From: Melghirimyces thermohalophilus
GTDB taxonomy: Bacteria > Bacillota > Bacilli > Thermoactinomycetales > DSM-45169
Direction of reading: 5' to 3'
Assembly: GCF_900102685.1 (NCBI RefSeq)
Contig: NZ_FMZA01000005.1
Span: 62,001 to 126,000, forward strand
DNA: 64,000 nt
The notes below the pieces were generated by a model. That model ran no database searches. It saw only the letters and a program-made list of their open reading frames with translations, and was not told the DNA's origin. Made by a program: the position numbers and the translations under genes. Below are positions 46,687 through 56,973 of the stretch, piece by piece (within the stretch, counting starts at the first letter, position 1; each line of letters begins with the position of its first letter).

Positions 46687-48555
46687 GTGGCTTGGCGATC
46701 GTGGATGATGGTACTGTTATCGCTGGTGTTGCTTTTATCTGCTGGTCTTTCGATTCCTCCCACAAGGACCGAGGCGAAAGGCCAGCCGGTGGTTTCACCG
46801 ACACCGCAAATCTACAAAGTGAAAAAGGGCTCGATCCCGCTGTCGGCTGACGTGGAAGTGAAGACGGTCAATGTTGTGGATGAGGCGACGGTGAAGTCCG
46901 TACGCCATTCCCTGGAAAAAGGGGATGGAAAAGGCCAGTTGTCAGTGATTCTCGGTCGATTGGATGGGCAGATGAAAAAGGCGCTGCAATCAATCGGAGT
47001 AACGCCGCGGGATCTGCCTGCAGAAGGGTATGTGGTGGCGATTGGAAAGGATGCCGACGGCCAGTCGAAGATCATTGCCGCTGGAAAGGATGACCGAGGC
47101 ACCTTTTATGCGGTGCAAACCCTGCGGCAAATCGTGCGGCAAGGGAAAGAGTCTCTCCCGGTGCTGGAAATTCAGGATTGGCCGACCATGCAGTTGCGGG
47201 GAGCGATTGAAGGATTTTACGGAAAGCCCTGGTCCCATCAGGATCGGTTGCGTCAGCTGGATTTCTACGGTTCCCATAAGATGAACACTTACGTCTACGC
47301 CCCCAAAGATGATCCCTACCACCGGGAAAAGTGGCGGGAGCCCTATCCCGAGGAGAAACTTGAGGAGCTTGAGCAGTTAGTGGATCGGGCCGAAAGAAAT
47401 CATGTGGAGTTTAACTTCGCAATCTCCCCGGGGGTTAGCATCTGTTACTCCGACGAGAATGAGTTGGAAGCCTTGATGGACAAAGCGCAGGCGATGTGGG
47501 AGATCGGGGTGCGATCCTACTCCATCCTGCTGGACGATATCGACCCCTCCCTGCGGTGTGCGAAGGATAAGGAGCGGTTTGGGGAAGATCCCAACCCGGC
47601 GGCAGCAGCCCAAGCCTATCTGTTAAACCGTTTCAATGACGAATTTATCCAGACCCATCCTGGAGCCGAGCGGTTGGTGACGGTTCCCACCGATTACTGG
47701 CAGGAGGGGGAGACTCCCTATCGCAAGCGGTTTGCCGAGCTGGTGGATCCCGATGTGATTGTCTATTGGACAGGGATCGGGGTGGTCGCTCCCACCATCA
47801 CTGATGAGGATGCGGAGAAAACCCACCAGATTTTTCAGCACGATCTATTGATCTGGGACAATTACCCTGTCAATGACTATGAGCGGAACCGGCTCTTTCT
47901 CGGTCCTTTGGTCGGACGGGATAAACACCTGACCGATCATGGAGTGCTCGGTCTGACCGCCAATCCCATGAACGAGGCGGAGGCGTCCAAGATCCCCTTA
48001 TTTACCGTGGCGGAGTATGTGTGGAACCCGGAGGCCTACGATCCTCAGGACTCGTGGGAGCGAAGTCTGCGTCAATTCGGGGGAAAAGCGATGCAACCGC
48101 TGAAAACATTCGCTGAAAACAGCTATTCCTCCCCGATCAACGACAAAGAATCCCCCACCCTTCAACCTCTGATCGAAGCTTATTGGCAAGGGGTAGAAAA
48201 GGGAGACTTCACCCGGGAAGAGGACGAGCTGATCGAGGAGTTGAACCGGATCGAGCATGCGCCGGATCAGCTGCGACACCGTTTGGACAATCAGAAATTT
48301 TTGCAGGAAACGAAACCTTATCTAAATAAGCTAGAGTTGTACGGAGAGGCCGGTAAACTGGCGGTTCAACTGGTTCGATTTACGGAAGAAGGCGACATGG
48401 AGCAGGCGTGGAAAACCCGCCTTCTTTTGGAGGAAAAGATGAAGGAAGCGAAATCGATTCCGCAAGAGGTGGCAGCCGACGTGATGGCTCCATTCCTGGA
48501 ACGAGCGATGGAGCGGTTTGACCGGAGCTTGGGGCTTCGCGTTGAAAAACCCTAG
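46687..48555 (+). CDS. Secreted GH84 beta-N-acetylglucosaminidase, C-terminus cut by an amber codon
   Basis: 622 residues. A signal peptide (MMVLLSLVLLLSAGLSI) is followed by a GH20b-like domain (GYVVAIGKDADGQSK and FYAVQTLRQIV) and a GH84 barrel. The barrel has RGAIEGFYGKPWSHQDRL, MNTYVYAPKDDPYHREKWRE and the paired catalytic Asp in SILLDDIDPSL. A helical bundle follows. Such enzymes remove GlcNAc from glycans or muropeptides. GTG 46687 follows AAAAAGGAGG; ATG 46657 lacks a site. After TAG (48553-48555) the same frame runs on for 52 sense codons to TAA 48712-48714 as a beta-strand-rich tail, so the gene was probably longer. Confidence 0.88.
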   Translation: MAWRSWMMVLLSLVLLLSAGLSIPPTRTEAKGQPVVSPTPQIYKVKKGSIPLSADVEVKTVNVVDEATVKSVRHSLEKGDGKGQLSVILGRLDGQMKKALQSIGVTPRDLPAEGYVVAIGKDADGQSKIIAAGKDDRGTFYAVQTLRQIVRQGKESLPVLEIQDWPTMQLRGAIEGFYGKPWSHQDRLRQLDFYGSHKMNTYVYAPKDDPYHREKWREPYPEEKLEELEQLVDRAERNHVEFNFAISPGVSICYSDENELEALMDKAQAMWEIGVRSYSILLDDIDPSLRCAKDKERFGEDPNPAAAAQAYLLNRFNDEFIQTHPGAERLVTVPTDYWQEGETPYRKRFAELVDPDVIVYWTGIGVVAPTITDEDAEKTHQIFQHDLLIWDNYPVNDYERNRLFLGPLVGRDKHLTDHGVLGLTANPMNEAEASKIPLFTVAEYVWNPEAYDPQDSWERSLRQFGGKAMQPLKTFAENSYSSPINDKESPTLQPLIEAYWQGVEKGDFTREEDELIEELNRIEHAPDQLRHRLDNQKFLQETKPYLNKLELYGEAGKLAVQLVRFTEEGDMEQAWKTRLLLEEKMKEAKSIPQEVAADVMAPFLERAMERFDRSLGLRVEKP

Positions 48556-48725
48556 ACGTCCGGTCACCATGGAGTGATTGAGGCGCAAGTAGAGGGGAAA
48601 TGGACAACGATCGGAAAGGTGCTGTTCTCGTATACCCGGGTACCGGTAGAGGATGCAGATGCGATTCGCCTCCGATATCAGAGTGGAAAAACACTCCCGG
48701 TGATCCCGGACTAACGGAAAGCCAC

Positions 48726-48750
48726 CGCCCCCTGGGGCGGCTCTTTTTTG
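48726..48750 (+). terminator. Intrinsic terminator after the GH84 gene
   Basis: CCGCCCC-ct-GGGGCGG followed by CTCTTTTTTG. It lies 12 nt past the TAA at 48714, not past the amber codon, which supports the longer ancestral gene. Confidence 0.85.
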
Positions 48751-48913
48751 CTCTGCGCTTTTGTCCGCCGTGATTTCTGGAAAGTTCCATCCGATCGATC
48801 CTGAAGCGATAAGAGATTTTTCTTCCCGGAATGGCATCCTTGATGCAAATGCATGATTTCCCCCTGAAGTTCACATGATGAAAAGGATAAAGCACCGGAC
48901 AGGAGGGAACCAG

Positions 48914-49261
48914 ATGCCCAGTTACGGAATCACATTGGATCAGGCGATGCGAATCGTTAACGGTTTGGCCACTCGTGAACAGATTGAAGCGGAGGTGATC
49001 GGCGACTATGCCTCTGCTGTCGATACCGACGCCCCAATTGAATTTCACATCATGGTCGATCTGTATGAAGCTCTGGAGCAGGCGCAACAACATTCCCCCC
49101 GTTCTTCCCTGAGTTTGTTTTGGCCCCGAAAAAAAAAGGGCGGACTGATCGAGGATCAAGATGCGGCGGCTGCTCGGGATGCGCTGGCTCGTGTGTTGGT
49201 AGAGCCCAAGGAGGAACAGACGGTGAGGACCGATCGGAGGGAACCCGGGGAACTCGTCTGA
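48914..49261 (+). CDS. Hypothetical protein, 115 aa
   Basis: A soluble, mostly helical protein. It has MPSYGITLDQAMRIVNGLAT at the start, a central DAPIEFHIMVDLYEALEQAQ and a charged, probably disordered C-terminal third. ATG 48914 follows CAGGAGGG, and a terminator closes the unit. I do not recognise the family, and the neighbours give no clue. Confidence 0.7.
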   Translation: MPSYGITLDQAMRIVNGLATREQIEAEVIGDYASAVDTDAPIEFHIMVDLYEALEQAQQHSPRSSLSLFWPRKKKGGLIEDQDAAAARDALARVLVEPKEEQTVRTDRREPGELV

Positions 49262-49272
49262 GCTGCCGTCGG

Positions 49273-49315
49273 GGACCGCCCCCCGATCTTTGCATCGGGT
49301 TGGGGCGGTTTTTGT
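49273..49315 (+). terminator. Intrinsic terminator
   Basis: ACCGCCCC pairs with GGGGCGGT around an inner CCGAT/ATCGG stem and is followed by TTTTTG. Confidence 0.82.
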
Positions 49316-49389
49316 ATGGATTAAGGTTGATTTTAGTCGATTCCGAGTACAGAATGATAAAATTAGTCGTTAGAAATGGAGGAATCCAA

Positions 49390-49584
49390 ATGTTCAATCA
49401 ACTCCCTAGAACCACCCTAATCAACGGTGTTACGATGCCCTGGATGGGCTTGGGCGTCTATAAAGCGTTTGAGGGAAACGAAGTGGTCCAGTCGGTGAAG
49501 ACGGTGCGGGATGTGGGCTACCGACTGATCGATACACATCGATGGGTTCCCATCGCCCAGGGTAATCAATGCTGGGTCGGATGA
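49390..49584 (+). pseudogene. Aldo/keto reductase N-terminal remnant
   Basis: 64 residues beginning LPRTTLINGVTMPWMGLGVY and continuing VVQSVKTVRDVGYRLIDTH, the opening strands of an aldo/keto reductase whose normal next residues would carry the catalytic Tyr and NADPH contacts. After RLIDT the sequence diverges and stops at TGA 49582-49584, and no further reductase sequence is found downstream. GGAGG and a start codon remain. Confidence 0.7.
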
Positions 49585-49714
49585 GGACGACGAGCGGGAA
49601 GTCGACATAGCGGCACAGCCGAAACGATCATATATGCACCTTCTAAGAGCCGTTCGTCTTCTGACGGGGATTCTTTTTTCGGTATAATGAAAGGGAGAAC
49701 AGGGAGGGGGTTCC

Positions 49715-51208
49715 ATGAAACTGTTGATCGCCGATCGGGATGTCAATGAACGGACCGGATTGGCATGGGTGGTCCGCTCCTATCCGATTCCCTTTTCGTC
49801 AGTGGATACGGCGGAGAATTATGAAGAGTTGCTGGATAAGTGGGTCCGTGAACTTCCCGCAGTGGTTTGTGTCGAATTGGACATGATTTCCCGGGACCAG
49901 TGGGAAGTCTTCCGACGGTTGGTCCGAACCTATCGCTGCCAGGTGATCGGGATCACGGCGGAAGCCACCTTCGAGCGGGCGTTGCAGGCGATCGAGCTGC
50001 ATGCGGAGGACCTGTGGGTGAAACCGGTCTCACCGGATCGGATCAAACGGACGCTGCTTGAGATCGGCCGGGAACGAAACGATCCATCTCCAACGGTGGA
50101 ACCCTCCTCCCTACCCCCTCTTTCCTACCGCTCCCTTTTTCTTGACGAGGAAGGAGAGACCGCACCCCTTCTTCTGTTTCAACCGGAATCTGAGCGAAGT
50201 GTCTCCCGATTGCATCAGTTTCTAGAGGATGCTCCCTTTTCGGAACCACCGCGGCTCTTTCCCCTGAGTGATACGGTAGCGGCGGTATTTCCCGGCATCA
50301 AGCCGGAGAAGGAGAAGATGGAGACCTTCCGCCGGGAGGGATATCGGCTGATCCGGGAATGGTGGGATCGCTATCGGGAGGCGCTGTTTCTCGTGATTCA
50401 GCCGCAGCAATCGTCTGCTCCTTCGCTCTATCGGCAGTATCAGCTGGCACGGGAGGCGCTCTCCCTCCGTTTCTACCGGGGAGATCAACCGATCTGGATC
50501 GCGGAGGAGCCGGTCCGCTGGAACTGGATCGACCCGTTTCTAACTCCGGAAGAACAGCGGATGTGGGTCCATATGCTGGATCAGGGGGACCGGGAAGGGA
50601 TTCGAAAATGGATGCGGCAGGAATTTTCCGGTTTGTATCCTCCGTATCCGGAGCCCGGTTTGCTTCGCATCCGGTTGACCAGTCTGTTGGCACAATTGCG
50701 CCGGTATATGAAAACTTGGTCGCTGACGGAGAATCCAGATCTGGAGAAAGCGTACCACCGCATCTTTTCCACGATTCTCTACGCTCCACTGTTGGACCGG
50801 ATTCTGCAGGAACTGTTATTGTTTGTCCATGCGTTGATGGAGGGAGCGCAGCAACAGACGCTTCACCAAAATATAGACCCGGTGGAACGGGGAATCCAGT
50901 ATATCGAGCGGGAATTTCACCGGCCGGATTTGGGCCTGGAGGAGGTGGCCCGGGAAGTGGGTCGCAACCCCTCCTATTTCAGTCATCTCCTTTCCCGCCA
51001 GCAAGGGATCTCCTTTCGGCAACTGCTTCAATCGGTCCGCATGAAGCATGCCAGGCATCTGTTGGCCACTACCAACCTCAGTATCCGGGAGATTGCCTCC
51101 CGCTGCGGTTACCTTCAGCCTCACACCTTCAGCCGCACCTTTCGCCGGAATTGCGGTTGTTCTCCACGGGAGTACCGCTTACAAAAGAATAGACAACAAA
51201 TCAATTAA
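49715..51208 (+). CDS. Response regulator with AraC-type DNA-binding domain (YesN-like)
   Basis: 497 residues. An N-terminal receiver domain (1-115) keeps the acidic pair D7/D9, a probable phospho-acceptor D56 in VCVELDMIS, T80-region GITA and the lysine of LWVKPVSP. A long helical middle follows. The C-terminal AraC double HTH (about 390-490) has LEEVAREVGRNPSYFSHLLS and LSIREIASRCGYLQPHTFSR. No histidine kinase is adjacent, so it is an orphan here. ATG 49715 follows AGGGAGGGG. Placed just before hutU in the same direction, it may control histidine use. Confidence 0.9.
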   Translation: MKLLIADRDVNERTGLAWVVRSYPIPFSSVDTAENYEELLDKWVRELPAVVCVELDMISRDQWEVFRRLVRTYRCQVIGITAEATFERALQAIELHAEDLWVKPVSPDRIKRTLLEIGRERNDPSPTVEPSSLPPLSYRSLFLDEEGETAPLLLFQPESERSVSRLHQFLEDAPFSEPPRLFPLSDTVAAVFPGIKPEKEKMETFRREGYRLIREWWDRYREALFLVIQPQQSSAPSLYRQYQLAREALSLRFYRGDQPIWIAEEPVRWNWIDPFLTPEEQRMWVHMLDQGDREGIRKWMRQEFSGLYPPYPEPGLLRIRLTSLLAQLRRYMKTWSLTENPDLEKAYHRIFSTILYAPLLDRILQELLLFVHALMEGAQQQTLHQNIDPVERGIQYIEREFHRPDLGLEEVAREVGRNPSYFSHLLSRQQGISFRQLLQSVRMKHARHLLATTNLSIREIASRCGYLQPHTFSRTFRRNCGCSPREYRLQKNRQQIN

Positions 51209-51357
51209 AAGGGAGGTTTCCGGTCAACAGCCGGCCCTTTTCTTTTTTGTCTTCTAAAGAAATGCTTCTTTTTCAAATGGGAACATTCTGCAAAATAGGC
51301 CCCTCCCTTCTCTATAATGAAAGGAAAGGCGAATGAGGAAGAGGAAGGGTGAGGAAT

Positions 51358-53061
51358 ATGAGCCAGCGGCAGGCAGAAGGGAAAGCCTTGCGCGCTCCAC
51401 GGGGGAGCGGGATGCAGGCAAAGGGCTGGATCCAGGAGGCCGCACTCCGGATGTTGTTAAACAATCTCGATCCCGAGGTGGCCGAGCGTCCCGAGGATTT
51501 GGTCGTTTACGGGGGAATCGGAAAAGCGGCCCGCAACTGGGAGGCCTTTGAAGCTATCTATCGAACTTTGACCGAGTTGGAAAAAGATGAAACGATGCTG
51601 GTGCAATCGGGCAAACCGGTGGGCGTCTTTAAAAGCCATCCTGATGCTCCCCGGGTGTTGATGGCCAATTCCAATCTGGTTCCGGCCTGGGCTGATTGGG
51701 ACCATTTTCACACATTGGATCAAAAAGGGCTGATCATGTTTGGTCAGATGACGGCGGGCAGCTGGATCTACATCGGCAGTCAGGGTATCGTCCAGGGCAC
51801 CTTTGAGACCTTTGCCGAGTGCGCCCGGCAACATTTCGGAGGCACGCTGAAAGGGACGCTGACGGTGACGGCGGGGCTGGGCGGCATGGGCGGTGCTCAA
51901 CCGCTGGCGGTGACGCTAAACGGCGGCGTGGTGATCGCTGTGGAAGCCGATCGCTCCCGTATCCGCCGCCGCCTGGAAACCCGGTATCTGGACCGGATGG
52001 CGGAAACCTTGGAGGAAGCGATTGCGCTGGCCCGTGAGGCTAAAGCATCGGAAAAGGCGCTGTCTATCGGCCTTCCGGGGAATGCGGCGGAGATTTTACC
52101 GCGCATGGTGGAACGAGGGTTCATTCCCGAGATTGTCACCGATCAGACCTCCGCCCACGATCCCTTAAACGGGTACCTGCCCCGAGGTTTCTCCCTGGAG
52201 GAGGCAGCGGCGATGCGCACAGAGGATCCGAAGCGGTTGACGGCGCTGGCCCGGCAAAGCATCGCCGACCATGTCCGGGCGATGTTGGAGATAAAAAGTC
52301 GGGGCGCCGTCGCCTTCGACTACGGCAACAACATCCGCCAGGTGGCTTGGGATGAAGGCGTGGAAAACGCCTTCGATTTCCCGGGCTTCGTTCCGGCTTA
52401 TATCCGTCCCCAGTTTTGTGAGGGAAAGGGCCCCTTCCGTTGGGTCGCCCTGTCAGGGGATCCAGAGGATATTTACCGGACCGATGAAGTGATTTTGCGG
52501 GAATTTTGCGATAATGAACGCTTGTGTCATTGGATCCGGATGGCTCGGGAGAAAATCGCTTTTCAGGGGCTCCCCTCTCGCATCTGTTGGCTGGGCTACG
52601 GAGAGCGGGCCCGTTTCGGCAAAATCATCAACGGCATGGTGGCCCGCGGAGAGTTAAAGGCGCCGATCGTGATCGGACGGGACCATCTGGATTCCGGTTC
52701 TGTCGCCTCCCCCAACCGGGAGACGGAAGGCATGAAGGACGGAAGCGACGCCGTCGCCGATTGGCCGATCCTGAATGCCTTGATCAATGCCGTCGGCGGA
52801 GCCAGCTGGGTGTCGGTCCACCACGGCGGTGGCGTGGGCATGGGTTACTCCATCCACGCCGGCATGGTGATTGTCGCCGACGGGACCGATGCGGCGGAAA
52901 AGCGGCTGGAACGGGTGCTTACCACCGATCCGGGGATGGGTGTTATCCGCCACGCCGATGCTGGATACGAGAAGGCGATTCAGACGGCCCGGGAAAAAGG
53001 CGTTCGCCTTCCGATGGTGGATAGCGGGAAAACGAAGGAGTCACAAGGAGGATCCACATGA
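51358..53061 (+). CDS. hutU: Urocanate hydratase HutU
   Basis: 567-residue NAD-dependent enzyme that converts urocanate to imidazolonepropionate, the second step of histidine breakdown. Diagnostic blocks are [77 protein letters not shown] (with the conserved active-site Cys) and [21 protein letters not shown] 51358 follows GGGTGAGG. A TATAAT box at 51313-51318 could be its promoter. Its stop overlaps the hutI ATG. Confidence 0.98.
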   Translation: MSQRQAEGKALRAPRGSGMQAKGWIQEAALRMLLNNLDPEVAERPEDLVVYGGIGKAARNWEAFEAIYRTLTELEKDETMLVQSGKPVGVFKSHPDAPRVLMANSNLVPAWADWDHFHTLDQKGLIMFGQMTAGSWIYIGSQGIVQGTFETFAECARQHFGGTLKGTLTVTAGLGGMGGAQPLAVTLNGGVVIAVEADRSRIRRRLETRYLDRMAETLEEAIALAREAKASEKALSIGLPGNAAEILPRMVERGFIPEIVTDQTSAHDPLNGYLPRGFSLEEAAAMRTEDPKRLTALARQSIADHVRAMLEIKSRGAVAFDYGNNIRQVAWDEGVENAFDFPGFVPAYIRPQFCEGKGPFRWVALSGDPEDIYRTDEVILREFCDNERLCHWIRMAREKIAFQGLPSRICWLGYGERARFGKIINGMVARGELKAPIVIGRDHLDSGSVASPNRETEGMKDGSDAVADWPILNALINAVGGASWVSVHHGGGVGMGYSIHAGMVIVADGTDAAEKRLERVLTTDPGMGVIRHADAGYEKAIQTAREKGVRLPMVDSGKTKESQGGST

Positions 53062-54323
53062 GCGGAAAACCCCTGTATATTCGAAACGCCGCCCAATTGG
53101 TAACCTTAAAGGGCCCCACCGGTCCCCGGACCCGAGGTGAGATGGAACAACTGAGCATTATCCAAGGGGGAAGTGTCTGGGTGGAAGCCGGCCGGATCCG
53201 CTTTGTGGGGACGGACGAGGAGGTGAGACGCCGCTTGCGCTCCCGGATCGAGGAGGCTGATGAGATCGATGCCACCGGCCGGCTGGTCACCCCCGGTCTG
53301 GTCGATCCCCACACCCACCTGGTTTTCGCCGGCAGCCGGGAGGGGGAGTTTGAGATGCGTCTCAAAGGGGCCACCTACATGGAGATTATGAAGGCTGGCG
53401 GCGGTATTCACGCCACCACCACCGCCACCCGCCAGGCAAGCCGGGAACAAATCTATGAGGAGAGCCAGTGCCGCTTGGACCAATTTCTCCGCCATGGTGT
53501 CACCACTCTGGAAGCGAAAAGCGGCTATGGTTTGTCCTTGGAACAGGAGCTGAAGCAGCTGGAGGTTGCTCGGGACTTAAATCAGGATCACCCGGTGGAG
53601 GTGGTTTCCACCTTTATGGGGGCACACGCTGTGCCCGCCGCTTATCGGGACCGTTCCGACGATTTTGTAGACCAGGTGATCCGGGAAATGATCCCGGAGG
53701 TGGCACGCCGGAAGCTGGCAGAGTTTAACGATGTCTTCTGTGAGCGGGGCGTCTTTACCCCGGATCAGTCCCGGCGCATTTTGGAGGCGGGGAAAGAGCA
53801 CGGCCTTGCACCAAAAATCCACGCCGACGAAATTGAGCCCTACGGTGGTGCCGAACTGGCCGCCGAAGTAGGAGCTGTCTCTGCCGACCATCTGTTGAAA
53901 GCCTCCGCGGAAGGGATTCAGGCGATGGCGAAAAAAGGTGTAGTCGCCGTCCTGCTTCCGGGAACCGCCTTTTTCCTGATGGCGGAGATGGCCAACGGTC
54001 GCAACATGGTGGACGCTGGTGTCCCGGTGGCCCTTTCCACCGACTGCAACCCCGGCTCCTCCCCGACGGTCTCGCTTCCGCTGATCATGAATTTGGCTTG
54101 CCTCCATATGGGGATGACCCCTGCGGAAGTGCTGACAGCCGCCACCATCAATGCCGCCTATGCCATTAACCGGGGAGATGAGCTGGGCAGCATCGAAGAA
54201 GGGAAGCAAGCCGACCTAGTCCTCTTTGATGTTCCCAACTACATGGGACTCCAATACCACTACGGGTCCAACCATGCGGCGGTGGTGGTAAAAGGAGGAA
54301 GAGTGGTCTATCGTCGCGATTAA
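53058..54323 (+). CDS. hutI: Imidazolonepropionase HutI
   Basis: 421-residue amidohydrolase opening imidazolonepropionate to N-formimino-glutamate. Metal ligands lie in [43 protein letters not shown] and [22 protein letters not shown] 53058 overlaps the hutU stop (ATGA) and follows GGAGG. The length and motifs match Bacillus HutI. Confidence 0.98.
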   Translation: MSGKPLYIRNAAQLVTLKGPTGPRTRGEMEQLSIIQGGSVWVEAGRIRFVGTDEEVRRRLRSRIEEADEIDATGRLVTPGLVDPHTHLVFAGSREGEFEMRLKGATYMEIMKAGGGIHATTTATRQASREQIYEESQCRLDQFLRHGVTTLEAKSGYGLSLEQELKQLEVARDLNQDHPVEVVSTFMGAHAVPAAYRDRSDDFVDQVIREMIPEVARRKLAEFNDVFCERGVFTPDQSRRILEAGKEHGLAPKIHADEIEPYGGAELAAEVGAVSADHLLKASAEGIQAMAKKGVVAVLLPGTAFFLMAEMANGRNMVDAGVPVALSTDCNPGSSPTVSLPLIMNLACLHMGMTPAEVLTAATINAAYAINRGDELGSIEEGKQADLVLFDVPNYMGLQYHYGSNHAAVVVKGGRVVYRRD

Positions 54324-54355
54324 ACCGATTATTTCCCGGGAAAGGAGGAGACCCT

Positions 54356-55360
54356 GTGGAACATCGTTATCCCTATCCCCTTCTGAACCCGCCCCGCTTC
54401 CGTTGGAACCGGCCGGATCCGTTGCCGGAGGATCTTTCTGTCCATCACTGGATCGAGACGCTGTCCGAGGCGGATCGTGAGCCGGTCGACTGGTCAGAGG
54501 TGGATGTCACTCTGCTGGGCGTGCCCCTGTCCCGTTCTTCCATCAGCGCCTCTGGTGCCAGTGAAACCCCGGATGCTCTGCGGCGGGCGTGGAAGGGGTT
54601 TGCCACATACAACCTGGAGGAAGAAGTGGATCTCAACGCTTTAAGGGTGGTCGATCTGGGGGATGTGAAACAGCACGTCACCGATATCGCTGTCTGTCAC
54701 CGCAACATCACCGAAGCGATGGTGGCGATGCGCACCCACCATCCCCATACCCTCCCTTTTACCATGGGGGGCGATCATTCCATCACGGCGATGTTGATCA
54801 AAGGCTGGAAAAAGGCCCATCCGGAGGAGCGTATCGGCTTGTTGCAGCTGGACACCCACTTTGATCTGCGCAGTTTGGAGGCCGACGGCCCCACCAACGG
54901 AACACCTGTTCGCAATTTGATCGAAAGCGGAACCCTTCGCGGGGAAGATGTCTGGAATATCGGTCTCCACGGCTTTTTTAACGCTCGTTCCCTCAAAACA
55001 TACGCGGACCAAGCCGGCATTCGGTATGTCACCTTGAAAAAGGCCCGCAAACAGGGTGTAGATGCTACGATACGGGAAGCGATCGCCGCGCTGTCGCAGC
55101 AAGTGGATACCATCTATCTGACAGTGGACATGGATGTGTTGGATATGGGGCTGGCCCCTGGTGCCCCTGCCGCCACTCCCGGCGGCATGAGGACAGAAGA
55201 GCTATTTGAAGCGGTCCGGATCGCGGGGACTTATCCTAAGGTCCAGGCGATGGATCTGGTCTGTCTCGACCCCTTGCGGGATGTGCGGGAGGCCAGCGTA
55301 AAGGCGGGGGTGCATGTGATGCTCTCCTTTCTGACGGGTCTCGTTCAGAGAAAAGGGTGA
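54356..55360 (+). CDS. hutG: Formimidoylglutamase HutG
   Basis: 334-residue arginase/agmatinase-fold enzyme that hydrolyses N-formimino-glutamate to glutamate and formamide. Its two-manganese site is seen in FTMGGDHSITAML, QLDTHFDLRSLEADGPTNGT and TVDMDVLDMGLAPGAP. The start is GTG 54356 after AAAGGAGG. Third gene of the hut operon. Confidence 0.95.
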   Translation: MEHRYPYPLLNPPRFRWNRPDPLPEDLSVHHWIETLSEADREPVDWSEVDVTLLGVPLSRSSISASGASETPDALRRAWKGFATYNLEEEVDLNALRVVDLGDVKQHVTDIAVCHRNITEAMVAMRTHHPHTLPFTMGGDHSITAMLIKGWKKAHPEERIGLLQLDTHFDLRSLEADGPTNGTPVRNLIESGTLRGEDVWNIGLHGFFNARSLKTYADQAGIRYVTLKKARKQGVDATIREAIAALSQQVDTIYLTVDMDVLDMGLAPGAPAATPGGMRTEELFEAVRIAGTYPKVQAMDLVCLDPLRDVREASVKAGVHVMLSFLTGLVQRKG

Positions 55361-55408
55361 GGGAAGGGCCAGCCCCTTTCCCTTGCTCTCAGCAGGAGGT
55401 GCAAAACC

Positions 55409-56743
55409 ATGGAAAAGCCAAACACCCAGATGGGAACCGGCGGCGGTCCCCAATTTTTATCTAAAGAAGTCGCAAAATTGGTTTTATTCAGTTCCCTCGG
55501 TATCTTTCTGTTCTTTGTACCGATGACGGTGGGAGGGACATCCAGTATTTCTTTAGACCATATGGTGACATGGATCCGGGAGACGTTTCCTTCCCTGCTT
55601 CCTGTTTATGCGCTGATCGTGATTTTGGGGGGAGCACTCCGACCTTGGATCGTCGGTAGTTGGAATCGGAGTCGGATGGATCGGGTGTTTGCCGTTTTCA
55701 AGGGATTCGGCTTGTTCATCGCTCTTCTTCTCGTTAGCGGAGTGGGCCCCAGCTGGCTGTTCGCTCCTGATATCGGCCCGTTTCTTTTTGACAAGCTGGT
55801 GATTCCCGTGGGGTTACTGGTTCCTATCGGCTCCGTCTTCCTCACCTTGTTGGTGGGGTACGGGTTGTTAGAATTCGTGGGGGTGTTTCTCCGTCCCGTG
55901 ATGCGCCGGATCTGGCACACCCCCGGCCGTTCCGCCATCGATGCCGTCGCCTCTTTCGTCGGCAGCTACTCCATTGGGTTGTTGATCACCAACCGCCTGT
56001 ACCGGGAGAGGCGATACACCGTAAAAGAGGCCACCATTATCGCCACCGGATTCTCTACCGTCTCCGCTACCTTTATGGTGGTGGTGGCCAAAACTCTGGG
56101 GCTGATGCCTTATTGGAACCTCTATTTTTGGCTTACCCTGGTGATTACCTTCCTGGTGACGGCTATTACCGTACGAATCCCGCCGATCAGCAGAAAAAGC
56201 GATGCTTATCATGGAGGCGATGCGGGACATCCGGAATCGGCACCCGCCACTTCGCTCATGAGAACCGCCTGGCGAGAAGCGGTGACAGCGGCCGGCAAGT
56301 CGCCCTCCCTCGGCCGAAATGTCTGGGACCATCTGAAAGACGGGCTTGTGATGACGATGGAGATTCTGCCATCGATCCTTTCTGTCGGTCTGATCGGGTT
56401 GTTACTGGCTAAGTACACCCCGCTTTTCGATTGGATCGGCTATCTGTTTTTCCCTTTTACTTGGCTGCTGCAGCTTCCGGAACCGCTTTTGGCGGCCAAA
56501 GCGGCGGCGGTGGAGATCGCCGAAATGTTTCTACCAGCGCTGCTCACTGCCGATGCTCCCTTAGTGACACGATTTGTGATCGGTATCGTCTCCGTCTCTT
56601 CAATTCTATTTTTTTCCGCCTCTATTCCCTGTATCCTATCTACGGAGATTCCCGTTCACATGGGTGAGTTGTTGATCATCTGGATGGAACGGACCATCCT
56701 CACCTTGCTGATCGCCGCCCCGCTTGCCCACCTGATTTTATAA
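55409..56743 (+). CDS. YjiH-family membrane protein (nucleoside-recognition/gate domain)
   Basis: 444 residues, about ten membrane segments. It has IFLFFVPMTVGGTSSISLDH near the start and SYSIGLLITNRLYRERRYTV plus STVSATFMVVVAKTLG in the middle, as in YjiH proteins with the gate domain. Homologues occur inside hut operons, so it may carry histidine or urocanate; that role is inferred from position only. ATG 55409 follows AGGAGG. A terminator follows after about 140 nt. Confidence 0.87.
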   Translation: MEKPNTQMGTGGGPQFLSKEVAKLVLFSSLGIFLFFVPMTVGGTSSISLDHMVTWIRETFPSLLPVYALIVILGGALRPWIVGSWNRSRMDRVFAVFKGFGLFIALLLVSGVGPSWLFAPDIGPFLFDKLVIPVGLLVPIGSVFLTLLVGYGLLEFVGVFLRPVMRRIWHTPGRSAIDAVASFVGSYSIGLLITNRLYRERRYTVKEATIIATGFSTVSATFMVVVAKTLGLMPYWNLYFWLTLVITFLVTAITVRIPPISRKSDAYHGGDAGHPESAPATSLMRTAWREAVTAAGKSPSLGRNVWDHLKDGLVMTMEILPSILSVGLIGLLLAKYTPLFDWIGYLFFPFTWLLQLPEPLLAAKAAAVEIAEMFLPALLTADAPLVTRFVIGIVSVSSILFFSASIPCILSTEIPVHMGELLIIWMERTILTLLIAAPLAHLIL

Positions 56744-56885
56744 TTTATCAATCGAAGCGACCGGTTTCTGTCCGCTTTCTTCTATGGGAAATGGAGGTGA
56801 ACGGTGGGGGCGGAAATCGGATGGAATGAGGGAAGGGCAATGATTTGGCGCGCACGAAGGGTGATGATAAACGACAAGAAAAAGA

Positions 56886-56912
56886 ACCGCCTGTTAACAG
56901 GTGGTCCTTTTT
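56886..56912 (+). terminator. Intrinsic terminator of the hut operon
   Basis: ACCGCCTG-ttaa-CAGGTGGT followed by CCTTTTTTC. Confidence 0.82.
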
Positions 56913-56973
56913 TCAGGTTTTGAGCGCCCAAAACCAGTCATCGATATAGGTACAAGGTTTAGTTTCATCGGTG

